From Ignavibacteriota bacterium (GTDB taxonomy: Bacteria; Bacteroidota; Ignavibacteria; Ignavibacteriales; Melioribacteraceae): a stretch of DNA of 64,000 bases. The DNA lies in assembly GCA_016713565.1 (NCBI GenBank), contig JADJOX010000006.1, forward strand, positions 1 through 64,000. Reading direction: 5' to 3'. Within the stretch, counting starts at the first letter, position 1. Each line of letters starts with the position of its first letter. The translations under genes were made by a program, and so were the position numbers. Of this stretch, positions 23,738 through 32,672 are shown in pieces. A model generated the notes under the pieces. That model ran no database searches. It was not told the DNA's origin and saw only the letters and a program-made list of their open reading frames with translations.

Positions 23738-24858
23738 ATTTCTTTTTCGTAAATTCTGTATTTTTTATAGATTCGGCCGTTCATAGTTTCAGCACCGCGG
23801 TTCATCATTAGGTTATCTTCAAGAATCCAGCTTGCTTCGCCCTGATAAATACCATTTTTTGCGGCTCTTACTAAGCATTCATAATATAAAAGTCCGTCTA
23901 TTCCTTTATTTCTGTGTTCTGGAATAACGCCAAGTGTAATAATACGAGCCCAGGTCATTTTCTTCTTTTGAGTATATAACTTCAAAAATTGAAGAGGGAA
24001 CAAACGACCTTTCATTGTTTTGAATATTTGATTGTAATCCGGCATGGCTAAAACAGCACCAATTGGTTCACCATTTATTTCCGCAAAAAATACAAAATCC
24101 GGTTTAATAAGTGGTTTTAAGTCTTTTGCAGCCGCATCAATTTCAGCATCTGACATCGGAACAAATCCCCAATTTGCAGCCCAAGATTTATTATAGACCA
24201 TTTTAAATATATCTAATTCATGTTGAAAATTTTTCATATCAACCGAACGAATAGTAATGTTATAACGTTTTCTAACAATCTCAGCTACTCTTTTTATTTT
24301 TTCATTTTTACTCATTTCGGAATTCTGAATATCATAAGCATAAAGATCTTTAGCTTTTTTTAATCCGTAATTATCAAATAAATCTAAATAATATTTTGGG
24401 TTGTAAGTCATTAATAATCTGGGTGTATCATCAAAACCATCAATTAAAAGTCCGTACTCGTCATTTACCGTGGGATTTGCCGGTCCGCGCATTGCGGAAA
24501 AACCATTTTTCTTCAGCCAATCTTTAGCAGTATCTAAAAGTTTATTTGCAACTTGCTGATTGTTAATAGATTCAAAAAATCCAAAAAAACCGACATTATC
24601 GTTATGAACTTCATTATGGGTTACATTTTTAATTGCGGCAATTCTGCCAACGGGTTCATTATTTATATAGGCAATAAACAATTCCATATCATTATTGCCG
24701 TCTTTAAAAAAAGGATTTTTATATTTGTTTAATATTTTCAATTTATCCATGTAAAGAGGCGGAACCCAATTCGGATCGTTTTTATAAATGTTAAAAGCAA
24801 GTTTTAAAAAATTTTTAATTTCTTTAACGGTGATTTGCTTTACAATAATTTCGTCCAT
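23734..24858 (-). CDS. GNAT-fold acyltransferase, candidate bacterial ceramide synthase (bCerS)
   Basis: 374 residues, longer than simple GNATs. The N-terminal half reads 'NWVPPLYMDKLKIL', 'PVGRIAAIKN' and 'GFFGFFESIN', with 'RGPANPTVNDEYGLLIDGF' in the middle. The C-terminal half carries a second acyl-CoA-binding-like block 'TLGVIPEHRNKGIDGLLYYE'. This is the family found beside serine palmitoyltransferase in Bacteroidota and reported as ceramide synthase (bCerS) in Caulobacter. It would N-acylate the sphingoid base. I chose ATG at 24858, since GAGG lies just upstream, rather than 24888, which is inside a terminator hairpin. The enzymatic role rests on context with spt; other N-acyltransfer activities are possible. 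Confidence 0.72.
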   Translation of the reverse strand: MDEIIVKQITVKEIKNFLKLAFNIYKNDPNWVPPLYMDKLKILNKYKNPFFKDGNNDMELFIAYINNEPVGRIAAIKNVTHNEVHNDNVGFFGFFESINNQQVANKLLDTAKDWLKKNGFSAMRGPANPTVNDEYGLLIDGFDDTPRLLMTYNPKYYLDLFDNYGLKKAKDLYAYDIQNSEMSKNEKIKRVAEIVRKRYNITIRSVDMKNFQHELDIFKMVYNKSWAANWGFVPMSDAEIDAAAKDLKPLIKPDFVFFAEINGEPIGAVLAMPDYNQIFKTMKGRLFPLQFLKLYTQKKKMTWARIITLGVIPEHRNKGIDGLLYYECLVRAAKNGIYQGEASWILEDNLMMNRGAETMNGRIYKKYRIYEKEI

Positions 24859-24873
24859 AACATCCTCTAAAAA

Positions 24874-24901
24874 AAAAGCATACATCATAATGTATGCTTT
24901 T
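24874..24901 (-). terminator. Hairpin terminator between spt and the GNAT gene
   Basis: A 12-bp stem (AAAAGCATACAT at 24874-24885 with ATGTATGCTTTT at 24890-24901) and a 4-base loop, 17 bases after the spt stop and just before the GNAT ribosome site. It likely attenuates transcription from spt into the acyltransferase gene rather than fully isolating it, since no separate promoter space remains. Confidence 0.85.
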
Positions 24902-24918
24902 AATGGAAAAACAGTAAA

Positions 24919-26109
24919 TTATACTAAACCTAATTGTTTACCAATCAATTTAAATTTATCAATAATTTGATTTAAATGACTTTCTTCGTGTGTTGCCATA
25001 TAACTTGTGCGCATCATTTGTCTTCCCGGCGGCACGCCTGGAGAAATAAATGCATTTACAAATATTCCTTCATCATATAACATTCTCCACATTTTAAATG
25101 CCAACTCATCGCTGCCAACAATAACAGGTACAATTCCCGTTCTTCCCTCTATAACATTAAATCCGGCATCCAAAAATCCTTTTCTAATATATTGAGCATT
25201 CCAAATCAATTTATCGACCAATTCAGGTTGCTCTTCTAAAATATTTAATGCTGCCAAAGCAGCAGCAACTGAAGCAGGGGTTGGAGAGGCACTAAAAATT
25301 AAAGCCGGAGCATGGTGTTTAATATAATCGATTACTTTTGCTTCACTTGCCACAAATCCGCCCAAAGAAGCAAAAGTTTTGCTGAAAGTACCCATTGTCA
25401 TATCAACTTCGTTTACTAAATTAAATTCGCTTGCGGTTCCGCGTCCGCCTTTTCCTATAACGCCAACAGAATGAGCATCATCTATTAATAACTTAGCGTT
25501 ATTAGACTTTGCCAATTCAACAAGCTTTGGTAATTCAACAATCTCACCGCCTGTGCTGAAAACACCGTCACTAACAATTAGCTTTGCGGCATCTTTTGGT
25601 AACTTACTTAAAACTCTTTCAAGATCAACCATATCATTATGTTTGTATCTTAAAAGTTCAACTGTTGCGCCTCTAGCGATTAAATTTCCGGCAACTATAC
25701 AAGCGTGATTATCCTTATCGGAAATCAAATAATCACCTCGCTGTACTAAAGTCGGTATAATACCTTGTGCAGTTTGATATCCTGTACTAAATAATAAAAC
25801 TGCTTCTTTCCCTAAAAATTTTGCCAATCGATTTTCTAATTCAATATGTAAATCAATAGTTCCAGTTAAGTATCTTGACCCCGAACATCCAGTACCATAT
25901 CGGTGAATTGCATCAATTGCCGCTTCCCTTACTTTTGGGTGGCCTGTCAAACCCAAATAATTATTTGAGCCCGCCATAATAATTTTTCTGCCTTCAATAG
26001 AAACAATGGGTCCTTCATTTTCTTCTACTGCTCTAAAATAAGGATAAACTCCCATTGCTTTAATTTCATCAGCTCTCGTGAAATCATAACACTTTTTAAA
26101 AAGATCCAA
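24919..26109 (-). CDS. spt: Serine palmitoyltransferase (alpha-oxoamine synthase family)
   Basis: 396-residue PLP enzyme condensing L-serine with a fatty acyl-CoA or acyl-ACP to 3-ketosphinganine, the first step of sphingolipid synthesis. Blocks: '[15 protein letters not shown]', '[13 protein letters not shown]', '[22 protein letters not shown]', '[12 protein letters not shown]', '[16 protein letters not shown]', PLP lysine in '[13 protein letters not shown]', and '[19 protein letters not shown]'. 'GVYPYFR' and the C-terminal 'R-S-MATH' fit Bacteroides-type Spt better than KBL or BioF. TTG start at 26109 with GGAGG 6 bases upstream. Neighbours (GNAT acyltransferase downstream, epimerase-type reductase divergent) complete a ceramide pathway. 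KBL/AONS activity is the main alternative. Confidence 0.85.
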   Translation of the reverse strand: MDLFKKCYDFTRADEIKAMGVYPYFRAVEENEGPIVSIEGRKIIMAGSNNYLGLTGHPKVREAAIDAIHRYGTGCSGSRYLTGTIDLHIELENRLAKFLGKEAVLLFSTGYQTAQGIIPTLVQRGDYLISDKDNHACIVAGNLIARGATVELLRYKHNDMVDLERVLSKLPKDAAKLIVSDGVFSTGGEIVELPKLVELAKSNNAKLLIDDAHSVGVIGKGGRGTASEFNLVNEVDMTMGTFSKTFASLGGFVASEAKVIDYIKHHAPALIFSASPTPASVAAALAALNILEEQPELVDKLIWNAQYIRKGFLDAGFNVIEGRTGIVPVIVGSDELAFKMWRMLYDEGIFVNAFISPGVPPGRQMMRTSYMATHEESHLNQIIDKFKLIGKQLGLV

Positions 26110-26115
26110 AACGAA

Positions 26116-26120
26116 CCTCC
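26116..26120 (-). promoter_or_regulatory. Strong ribosome binding site deciding the TTG start of spt
   Basis: On the minus strand GGAGG lies 6 bases before a TTG that opens the MDLFKK frame. The full anti-SD match and normal spacing support initiation at TTG although there is no ATG nearby. The spacer to the divergent gene (26121-26210) must hold both promoters. Confidence 0.8.
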
Positions 26121-26210
26121 AATTGTATTTTCTTTGTATATTTATAAACTATTTTTATTCTAACACAAAAAAGTATAATTATATCTAATTAAAATCAAAT
26201 TAAAATACGT

Positions 26211-27200
26211 ATGAAAAAAAACATTGCGGTGGTAACAGGCGGAACAGGTTTTGTTGGAAGCCATTTAGTTGATTTACTTTTATCCAAAGATTTTACAGTG
26301 CGTTGCATTGTTAGAAAATCAAGTAATTTAAGATGGCTTAATGGAAAAAATGTTGAAATTTATGAATCTGGCTTATATGATAAGGAGAAATTAAAACCAA
26401 TTTTTCAAGATGCGGATTATATTTATCATGTTGCCGGAGTTGTAAGATCGAAAACAAAAGACGGATTTTACAAAGGGAATGTTGAAACAACAAGAGCAAT
26501 TTTAGATACTATTAAAGAAAATAAAATTGACATTAAGCGTTTAGTAATTGTAAGCAGTTTAACAGCGTGTGGACCGGCTGATGACGGGAAACCTTGCACC
26601 GAAGAAACGTTACCTCATCCATTAACAACTTATGGAAAGAGTAAATTAGCGGAAGAAGAACTGGCAAAAAAATATATGGATTCCATTCCAATTACTATTT
26701 GCAGAGCCCCGGCAATTTATGGCGAACGCGAGGAAGATATTTATGCAATGTTTAAAGGTGTAAAAAAAGGTATAATGACGCTTGTTGGATTTGATAATAA
26801 AAAATTGAGTTTGATACACGGAAGGGATTTTGTGAATGGGATATATTTGGCATCAATTTCCGAAAAAGCTAAAAATGAAATTTATTTTATAAGTTCCGAA
26901 GAAATTTATGATTGGAATCAAGTCAGCGATGAAATGGAAAAGGCGATTGGTAAAAAAGCTTTAAGGATTAAGATTCCGCATTTTATTATTTATATAATTG
27001 GTGCGATTTCTCAGTTTGTGAATTATTTTGTGAAAAAACCTGCAACATTTAATTGGGAAAAAGCGACTGATTTTGTTCAAGCAAATTGGACGTGCGACGT
27101 TACTAAAGCAAAACGAGATTTCGGCTATACTCAAAATATTTCATTATCAGAAGGAATGAAAAGTACTGTTGATTGGTACAAAGCTAATAATTGGCTTTGA
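26211..27200 (+). CDS. NAD-dependent epimerase/dehydratase-family reductase, candidate ceramide reductase (CerR)
   Basis: 329-residue extended short-chain dehydrogenase. The Rossmann motif is TGGTGFVG (9-16), followed by 'YHVAGVV', the active-site Ser/Tyr/Lys set in 'VIVSSLTACGP' and 'TYGKSKLAEEE' (YxxxK), and a hydrophobic C-terminal segment 'FIIYIIGAISQFVNYFV' that may anchor it to the membrane. In Caulobacter an epimerase-annotated protein (CerR) reduces the keto group of the newly made oxidised ceramide. Position next to spt, transcribed divergently with 101 bp between starts, suggests the same job. The family also includes sterol and flavonoid-type reductases and sugar epimerases, so the role is inferred from context. 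Confidence 0.75.
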   Translation: MKKNIAVVTGGTGFVGSHLVDLLLSKDFTVRCIVRKSSNLRWLNGKNVEIYESGLYDKEKLKPIFQDADYIYHVAGVVRSKTKDGFYKGNVETTRAILDTIKENKIDIKRLVIVSSLTACGPADDGKPCTEETLPHPLTTYGKSKLAEEELAKKYMDSIPITICRAPAIYGEREEDIYAMFKGVKKGIMTLVGFDNKKLSLIHGRDFVNGIYLASISEKAKNEIYFISSEEIYDWNQVSDEMEKAIGKKALRIKIPHFIIYIIGAISQFVNYFVKKPATFNWEKATDFVQANWTCDVTKAKRDFGYTQNISLSEGMKSTVDWYKANNWL

Positions 27201-27598
27201 TCAATTGGATTCTTCGAAAAAAGCAAATGTGAAAAACACTTACTGCAATCGGAATTCCCGAAATTTTTTATTTTATGCGTAAGCTTAAATTGTTTTTCCA
27301 AAATTTGGACTAAATTGCATTCTTCATCTTTACTTTGGTCATTTATTATACAGACTGAATTGGTCTTTACATTCAAATTCGAAGTTATATAATCAATATG
27401 CCAGTGAATTTTTTTCTTTTTCTTAAAATGCCGAATGACTCGTTTTGTTAAATTTTTCTGCCCGCTTCCAACATAATAATAATATCCTTTTGGGAAATTC
27501 TGTTCGCCAAATTTTTGAATAATAATTTTAGTATTTCTAAAGAATTTGACTTCGAGGATATAAATTCCGGAATTAATTTGCTTTTGCTCCTTCTTCAA
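27201..27598 (-). CDS. GIY-YIG (DUF123) nuclease-like domain protein
   Basis: The single-domain DUF123 GIY-YIG fold is visible as 'SGIYILEVKF', 'KGYYYYVGSGQKNLTKRVIRHF', 'KKKIHWHIDYI', 'ECNLVQILEKQF' and the Cys pair 'GNSDCSKCFSHL'. Start: TTG at 27598, overlapping the cytochrome gene by 26 bases; the longer ATG frame at 27691 runs through that gene and is unlikely. As sequenced, the frame continues past the epimerase stop to 27131. One extra A in the A6 run at 27217-27222 would instead give the family-like end 'SHLLFFEESN' with TGA at 27201-27203, abutting the stop of the convergent gene. Related domains are fused to endonuclease III in archaea; the role here is unknown. Confidence 0.72.
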
Positions 27599-27977
27599 TC
27601 CATGTTTTAATTCCCTGAATCTGATTATCTGTAAGTGGCGGAACCGTTCCAAACGGAGGAGGCATAATTGAACTTCCTGAATTTCCTTCAATAGCCCAAA
27701 CTAATTTGCTGTTGTTCGGAAATCCCGGAGAAACTATTAAAGGATCTGCAGTAGCTCCTGCCCAAGTTGTTAAATCCAAGTTTGATGCAGCCGTTTCACT
27801 TTCGTGACAACCGCTATTTGTACATTTATAATTAAAAACCGGCTGTATGTATTGCGAATAACTTACGTTTTCTGTGGGAATATCAACATTATCTATATCA
27901 GTAACTCCGTTTCCGTCGCAATATAATAATGTAAAGATTAAAAGTACCGCAACAAGAAAAATATGTATGTTTTTCAT
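27573..27977 (-). CDS. Lipoprotein with c-type haem-like domain
   Basis: 134 residues. Signal peptide with lipobox LLYC (Cys about residue 20) predicts a lipoprotein. The mature part has 'YIQPVFNYKCTNSGCHESE', a CX4CH rather than CXXCH haem motif, and then 'SSIMPPPFGTVPPLTDNQIQGIKTWIEEGA', the C-terminal block (distal Met ligand in 'IMPPP') of planctomycete-type cytochrome c domains. It could bind haem covalently and pass electrons at the envelope. The unusual spacing means haem attachment is uncertain. The GIY-YIG gene overlaps its 3' end. Confidence 0.8.
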   Translation of the reverse strand: MKNIHIFLVAVLLIFTLLYCDGNGVTDIDNVDIPTENVSYSQYIQPVFNYKCTNSGCHESETAASNLDLTTWAGATADPLIVSPGFPNNSKLVWAIEGNSGSSIMPPPFGTVPPLTDNQIQGIKTWIEEGAKAN

Positions 27978-28126
27978 TTTTAAATTCTTTATGTGATTTG
28001 AATAATATCTTTTTAAAAATAATTATGTTTTTTAACAATTGGAAATCTCTTTTTGGATAAAGTTTTTATGTTTTCTTAAATAAATTATTTTATTATTTTG
28101 AACTTTAATAAATTTTAAGCACAACT

Positions 28127-31100
28127 ATGAAAAATGTTAAAAAATTATTGTTTTTCTTATTATTACTAAACTTTAAGAGTTTTGGACAATTTACATTGCA
28201 AATAACTGCCGCAGGAGCTGGAAGCGGTCAAATTTCAGTTAATGGGGTTACACAGAATTCAACATATTCAGCACAATTTACTAGTAATGAAACGGTAAAT
28301 TTATCAGCAATTGCAAATACCGGAAGTCATTTTTTTGATTGGTCCGGTGATCTTGTTTCTACAAATTCAAATGAAAGTATTTTGATGGATTCTGATAAAT
28401 CTATTACAATTACATTTGAACTAAACCAATATCAAATAAATTTATCACAGGAACCTCCTGTTGGGGGTACAGTTACAGGCGGCGGTAATTATTTATATGG
28501 TGATGAAGCTGTTGTAAGTGCAACAAGTAATTCGAGTTATGATTTTGTTAACTGGACTGAAAACGGAACACAAGTATCTACTTCAGCCACATTTAATTTT
28601 ACAGTTAATTCTTCAAAAAATCTTGTCGCCAATTTCGCACTAAAAAATTATAATATTAGTGGAAATACGGGTATTGGTTCCGCTACCTTAACTTGGTTGG
28701 ACGGAACTACAAAAACTGCGACTTCTGCTGTAAATGGAAGTTATACGATAACTGTGCCTTTTGGTTGGAGTGGAACAATTACTCCTTCTAAGACAGGTTA
28801 TACATTTAACCCTTCGCAAAAGTCATACGTAACCGTTATTTCAAATCAAAGCAATCAAAATTACTCAGCTGAGTTAAATACTTTTACAATTAGCGGAAAT
28901 ACCGGAATTGGCTCAACTACATTAACTTGGATAGACGGAACAACAAAAACCACAACTTCTGGAATTGATGGAAGTTATTCTATTTCTGTTCCTTATGATT
29001 GGAGTGGAACAGTAATTCCATCAAAGCCTGGATATACATTTACGCCGATTCAAAAGTCATATTCTAATATTGTATCTAATCAGAGCAATCAAAATTATTC
29101 CGCTGAATTAAATACTATTTCAATTAGTGGCAATACCGGAATTGGTTCTGCAACATTAACCTGGGTAGACGGGACAACAAAAAACTCAACATCTGGAAGT
29201 GACGGAAGTTATTCTATTTCTGTTCCATATGGCTGGAGCGGAACCGTTACGCCGACAAAGACAGGCTATACTTTTACTCCAACGCAAAAATCATATTCAA
29301 ATATTATTGCTTCTCAAGTTAATCAAAATTATACAGCAGCAATTAATAATTTTACAATAAGCGGAAATGCTGGAACAGCTTCAGTGACATTAACATGGGT
29401 AGACGGAACAACTAAAACAACTACCTCTAACAGCGATGGGAGTTATTCACTTTCTGTTCCATATAGCTGGAGCGGAACTATTACACCAACAAAAATAGGT
29501 TTTACTTTTTCACCGACACAAAAAAATTATTCTAATGTAATATCAATACAATCTAATCATGATTATATTGCTTCAATAAATACTTTTACAATTAGTGGAA
29601 ATGTTGGAACGGCTTCTGCAACATTAACATGGGTAGACGGAACAACAAAATCAGCAACTTCTGGAAGTGACGGAAGTTATTCTATTTCTGTTCCTTATGG
29701 CTGGAGCGGAACTGTAGCACCTTCAAAAACCGGATATTCATTTACACCAGCACAAAAGATTTATTCAAATGTAATAGCAAACCAAACTAATCAGAATTAT
29801 ACCGGTTCTATTAATACATATTCTATAAGTGGTAATACTGGAATTGGAACTGTTTTATTAACATGGATAGATGACACTGAACAAACTACTACTTCCGCGG
29901 CTAATGGTACATATACAATTACTGTTCCTTATGATTGGAGCGGAACTGTAACACCTACGAAAACCGGATATACATTTGTTCCTCCGCAAAAAACATATTC
30001 AAATGTAATAATAAACCAAACTAATCAGAATTATTCGGGGACAATTAATACTTTTACTATAAGTGGTAATACAGGAACAGGTTCGGCAACACTAACTTGG
30101 TTTGACGAAACTGAAAAAACTATAAATTCGGCAACGAATGGAAATTATACAATTACAGTTCCTTATGGCTGGAGCGGTACTGTTACACCTTCAAAGATCG
30201 GTTATTCTTTTTCTCCTGCACAAAAAACATATTCAAACGTTGTTTCATATCAAGTAAATCAAAACTATAGTGCAGCGTTAAATGCTTATACAATAAGCGG
30301 TAATACTGGAGTTGGATTTGTAACATTAACATGGGTCGATCAAATTGAATTAACAACAACCTCAGATCAAAATGGTAATTATTCTATTTCTGTTCCCTTT
30401 GGATGGAGTGGGACAATTACGCCTTCAAAATTAGGCTATACTTTTACACCTCAATTAAAAAATTATTCGGATGTTGAAGCAAATTTATCTAATCAAAATT
30501 ATACAGCAGCGTTAAATAAATTTGGAATTAATTTTACTTTACTGGGTACTGGATCTGGTAAAATTAAAGTAAATGGGACTGTACATAATTTACCATATAG
30601 TGAAGAATTCAATTATAATTCAATTGTTGCTATTGAAGGAATTCCATCTGTTGGGTCCAATTTTACAAATTGGAGCGGCGATATTTCAGGCACTACCAAT
30701 CCAACTTCAGTAAATGTAATTAGTAATAAAAATATTGGAGTAAATTTTTCTATAAAAAAATATTCAATTTATTTGTCAAAAGCTCCAGTTCAAGGTGGAA
30801 CGGTTACTGGTGCTGGTGATTATGATTATGGAAAAGAAGCTACTGTTATCGCAACTCCAAGTAAAGGTTATAGCTTTACAAACTGGACGGAAAATAATAT
30901 TACGGTTTCACTAGATTCATTATATAAATTTACAGTTGATACAAGTAGAACCTTAACCGCTAATTTTTCAAGAAGAGTCAGAACAGTTACAGCGTTTGTA
31001 AATCCGGAATTAAGCGGAGTTGTTACTGGTGCTGGGAATTATAATGAAGGTGATCTTGTAAATATGATAGCTTTTCCATCAAACGGTTGGCGATTTGTTA

Positions 31101-32617
31101 ATTGGACTGAAAATAATAATGTTTTATCAGCTGACAGTATTTATTCATTTAATATTTTATTTAATAGAGCAATTACAGGTAATTTTACAAAAAAGAAATA
31201 TGCAATTGTTTTATCAATCAATCCTGAAGGAAGTGGAAATTTAAATGGAGCCGGGGAATATCACCACGGAGATATTGTTACAGTTTCAACTTCAGCAAAT
31301 GAAGGCTGGGTTTTCAAAAATTGGACTGAAAATGAACAGAATATTTCCTCAAATTCAACTTATTCATTTACAATTTCAAGTCCGAGAAATTTTACTGCTA
31401 ACTATGAAAAGAAAAAATATACAATAACAACAAGTGCATTTCCTATTGCTGGAGGTACAACAGCAGGAGGGGCAACATATTCACATGGCGATACCGTAAC
31501 AATTGTCGCAACGCCAAAAAGTTCAGATGGCTATGATTTTATTAATTGGACAGAAAACGGATCTGAAGTTTCCACTAATAATACTTTCACATTTCTTGCT
31601 GATAATAATAGGACATTAGTCGCAAATTTTAGGTTAAGAACATATTCAATTGTGCTTTCTGCTTATCCTGCAAATTCAGGGTCTGTTACTGGGGGCAATA
31701 CATATACACATGGACAAAATGTGGTAGCTCAAGCATCTCCTTCCAGTGGTTGGTTATTTGTCAATTGGACTGAGGATAATGTTAATGTATCAAACAATTC
31801 TACATATGGTTTTATAGCAAATAAAAATAGAACACTTACTGCAAATTTTTCGAAGGACATATATTCAATAAGTTCAGTTTCTTCTCCATTAGAAGCAGGA
31901 AGTATTTCAGGAACGGGATCTTTTTATTATGGACAAACTGCAACTTTGATAGCTGAAGCTAATCCCGGTTGGAAATTTGTTAACTGGACAAAAAATGGTA
32001 CTATAGTTTCATCAGATACTGCTTTCATTTTTAATGTGAAAGGTTCTGAAAGTTTTGTTGCAAATTTCAAACTTGCGGATTATTTAATAAATTGTTCAAG
32101 TTTGCCAATTGAAGGCGGTTTTACCTCAGGTTGTGGAATTGCTCGATATAACCAGATTATGACTTTAAAAGCAGAAGCTAACGATGGTTATAGATTTATT
32201 AATTGGACGGAGAATGGAGTAATTGTTTCAAGCGATGCGCAATATGAATTTACTGTTAAAAAAAGTATAAATGTTATTGCAAATTTTGATTTTATTTCAA
32301 GTATTGAAAGAGAAGATTTTGAAAGCATTCCTGACCACTATTTTATGTCTAATGCATATCCTAATCCATTTAATCCTGAAACAAAAATTAAATTTGGTTT
32401 ACCTGAACAATCAATTGTAAATTTAATTATTGTAGATATTACCGGAAGAATTGTTGATAATGCGATTGATGGTGTAATTTTACCAGCAGGAAATTTTACA
32501 AACAATTTTAGTGGAAAGAATTTAGCAAGTGGAATTTATTTTTTCATTTTGAACTCTAAATCGACAATTTCGGAAAAGCATTTTAGAAAAACCGGAAAAT
32601 TAATTTTATTAAAGTAA
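28127..32617 (+). CDS. Giant repeat surface protein with T9SS sorting domain
   Basis: 1496 residues, secreted: signal peptide 'KKLLFFLLLLNFKSFGQ', then two InlB-type beta repeats ('GGTVTGGGNYLYGDEA', 'YDFVNWTENG'). Eight near-identical 78-residue repeats follow ('ISGNTGIGSATLTW-DGTT', 'PYGWSGTVTPSKTGYTF'), then one short 'SGKIKVNG' unit and seven further 'GGxVTGxGxYxxG...NWTEN...ANF' repeats. The C-terminal T9SS type A domain begins at 'SNAYPNPFNPETKIKFGL' and ends 'GKLILLK'. Probably displayed on or released from the surface as an adhesin-like stalk. It starts an envelope set with the OmpA-like and PEGA genes downstream (55 bp and 3 bp gaps). Confidence 0.88.
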   Translation: MKNVKKLLFFLLLLNFKSFGQFTLQITAAGAGSGQISVNGVTQNSTYSAQFTSNETVNLSAIANTGSHFFDWSGDLVSTNSNESILMDSDKSITITFELNQYQINLSQEPPVGGTVTGGGNYLYGDEAVVSATSNSSYDFVNWTENGTQVSTSATFNFTVNSSKNLVANFALKNYNISGNTGIGSATLTWLDGTTKTATSAVNGSYTITVPFGWSGTITPSKTGYTFNPSQKSYVTVISNQSNQNYSAELNTFTISGNTGIGSTTLTWIDGTTKTTTSGIDGSYSISVPYDWSGTVIPSKPGYTFTPIQKSYSNIVSNQSNQNYSAELNTISISGNTGIGSATLTWVDGTTKNSTSGSDGSYSISVPYGWSGTVTPTKTGYTFTPTQKSYSNIIASQVNQNYTAAINNFTISGNAGTASVTLTWVDGTTKTTTSNSDGSYSLSVPYSWSGTITPTKIGFTFSPTQKNYSNVISIQSNHDYIASINTFTISGNVGTASATLTWVDGTTKSATSGSDGSYSISVPYGWSGTVAPSKTGYSFTPAQKIYSNVIANQTNQNYTGSINTYSISGNTGIGTVLLTWIDDTEQTTTSAANGTYTITVPYDWSGTVTPTKTGYTFVPPQKTYSNVIINQTNQNYSGTINTFTISGNTGTGSATLTWFDETEKTINSATNGNYTITVPYGWSGTVTPSKIGYSFSPAQKTYSNVVSYQVNQNYSAALNAYTISGNTGVGFVTLTWVDQIELTTTSDQNGNYSISVPFGWSGTITPSKLGYTFTPQLKNYSDVEANLSNQNYTAALNKFGINFTLLGTGSGKIKVNGTVHNLPYSEEFNYNSIVAIEGIPSVGSNFTNWSGDISGTTNPTSVNVISNKNIGVNFSIKKYSIYLSKAPVQGGTVTGAGDYDYGKEATVIATPSKGYSFTNWTENNITVSLDSLYKFTVDTSRTLTANFSRRVRTVTAFVNPELSGVVTGAGNYNEGDLVNMIAFPSNGWRFVNWTENNNVLSADSIYSFNILFNRAITGNFTKKKYAIVLSINPEGSGNLNGAGEYHHGDIVTVSTSANEGWVFKNWTENEQNISSNSTYSFTISSPRNFTANYEKKKYTITTSAFPIAGGTTAGGATYSHGDTVTIVATPKSSDGYDFINWTENGSEVSTNNTFTFLADNNRTLVANFRLRTYSIVLSAYPANSGSVTGGNTYTHGQNVVAQASPSSGWLFVNWTEDNVNVSNNSTYGFIANKNRTLTANFSKDIYSISSVSSPLEAGSISGTGSFYYGQTATLIAEANPGWKFVNWTKNGTIVSSDTAFIFNVKGSESFVANFKLADYLINCSSLPIEGGFTSGCGIARYNQIMTLKAEANDGYRFINWTENGVIVSSDAQYEFTVKKSINVIANFDFISSIEREDFESIPDHYFMSNAYPNPFNPETKIKFGLPEQSIVNLIIVDITGRIVDNAIDGVILPAGNFTNNFSGKNLASGIYFFILNSKSTISEKHFRKTGKLILLK
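28650..30521 (+). repeat. Eight tandem 234-bp coding repeats
   Basis: Within the giant surface protein, eight units of 78 codons follow each other without spacers. The first begins at 'YNISGNTGIGS' and the last ends at 'QNYTAALN'. Units share DNA runs such as TGGAGCGGAAC and GATGGAAGTTATTC. Units 1-5 are most alike; 6-8 diverge at the 'DGTT' position. Such arrays change copy number by recombination or slippage. Confidence 0.9.
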
Positions 32618-32672
32618 AATTTTGTTTACATATTATTTTTCAATTATATATTTAATTGTATATTTTTAGAAC

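Noticed and set aside
24859..24888. Upstream ATG start for the GNAT acyltransferase
   Set aside because: It lies in a 12-bp terminator hairpin; the ATG at 24858 has a good ribosome site and matches the family N-terminus.
28650..30521. Possible CRISPR-like array because of regular repeats
   Set aside because: Units are 234 bp, coding, contiguous and without spacers; they are protein repeats.
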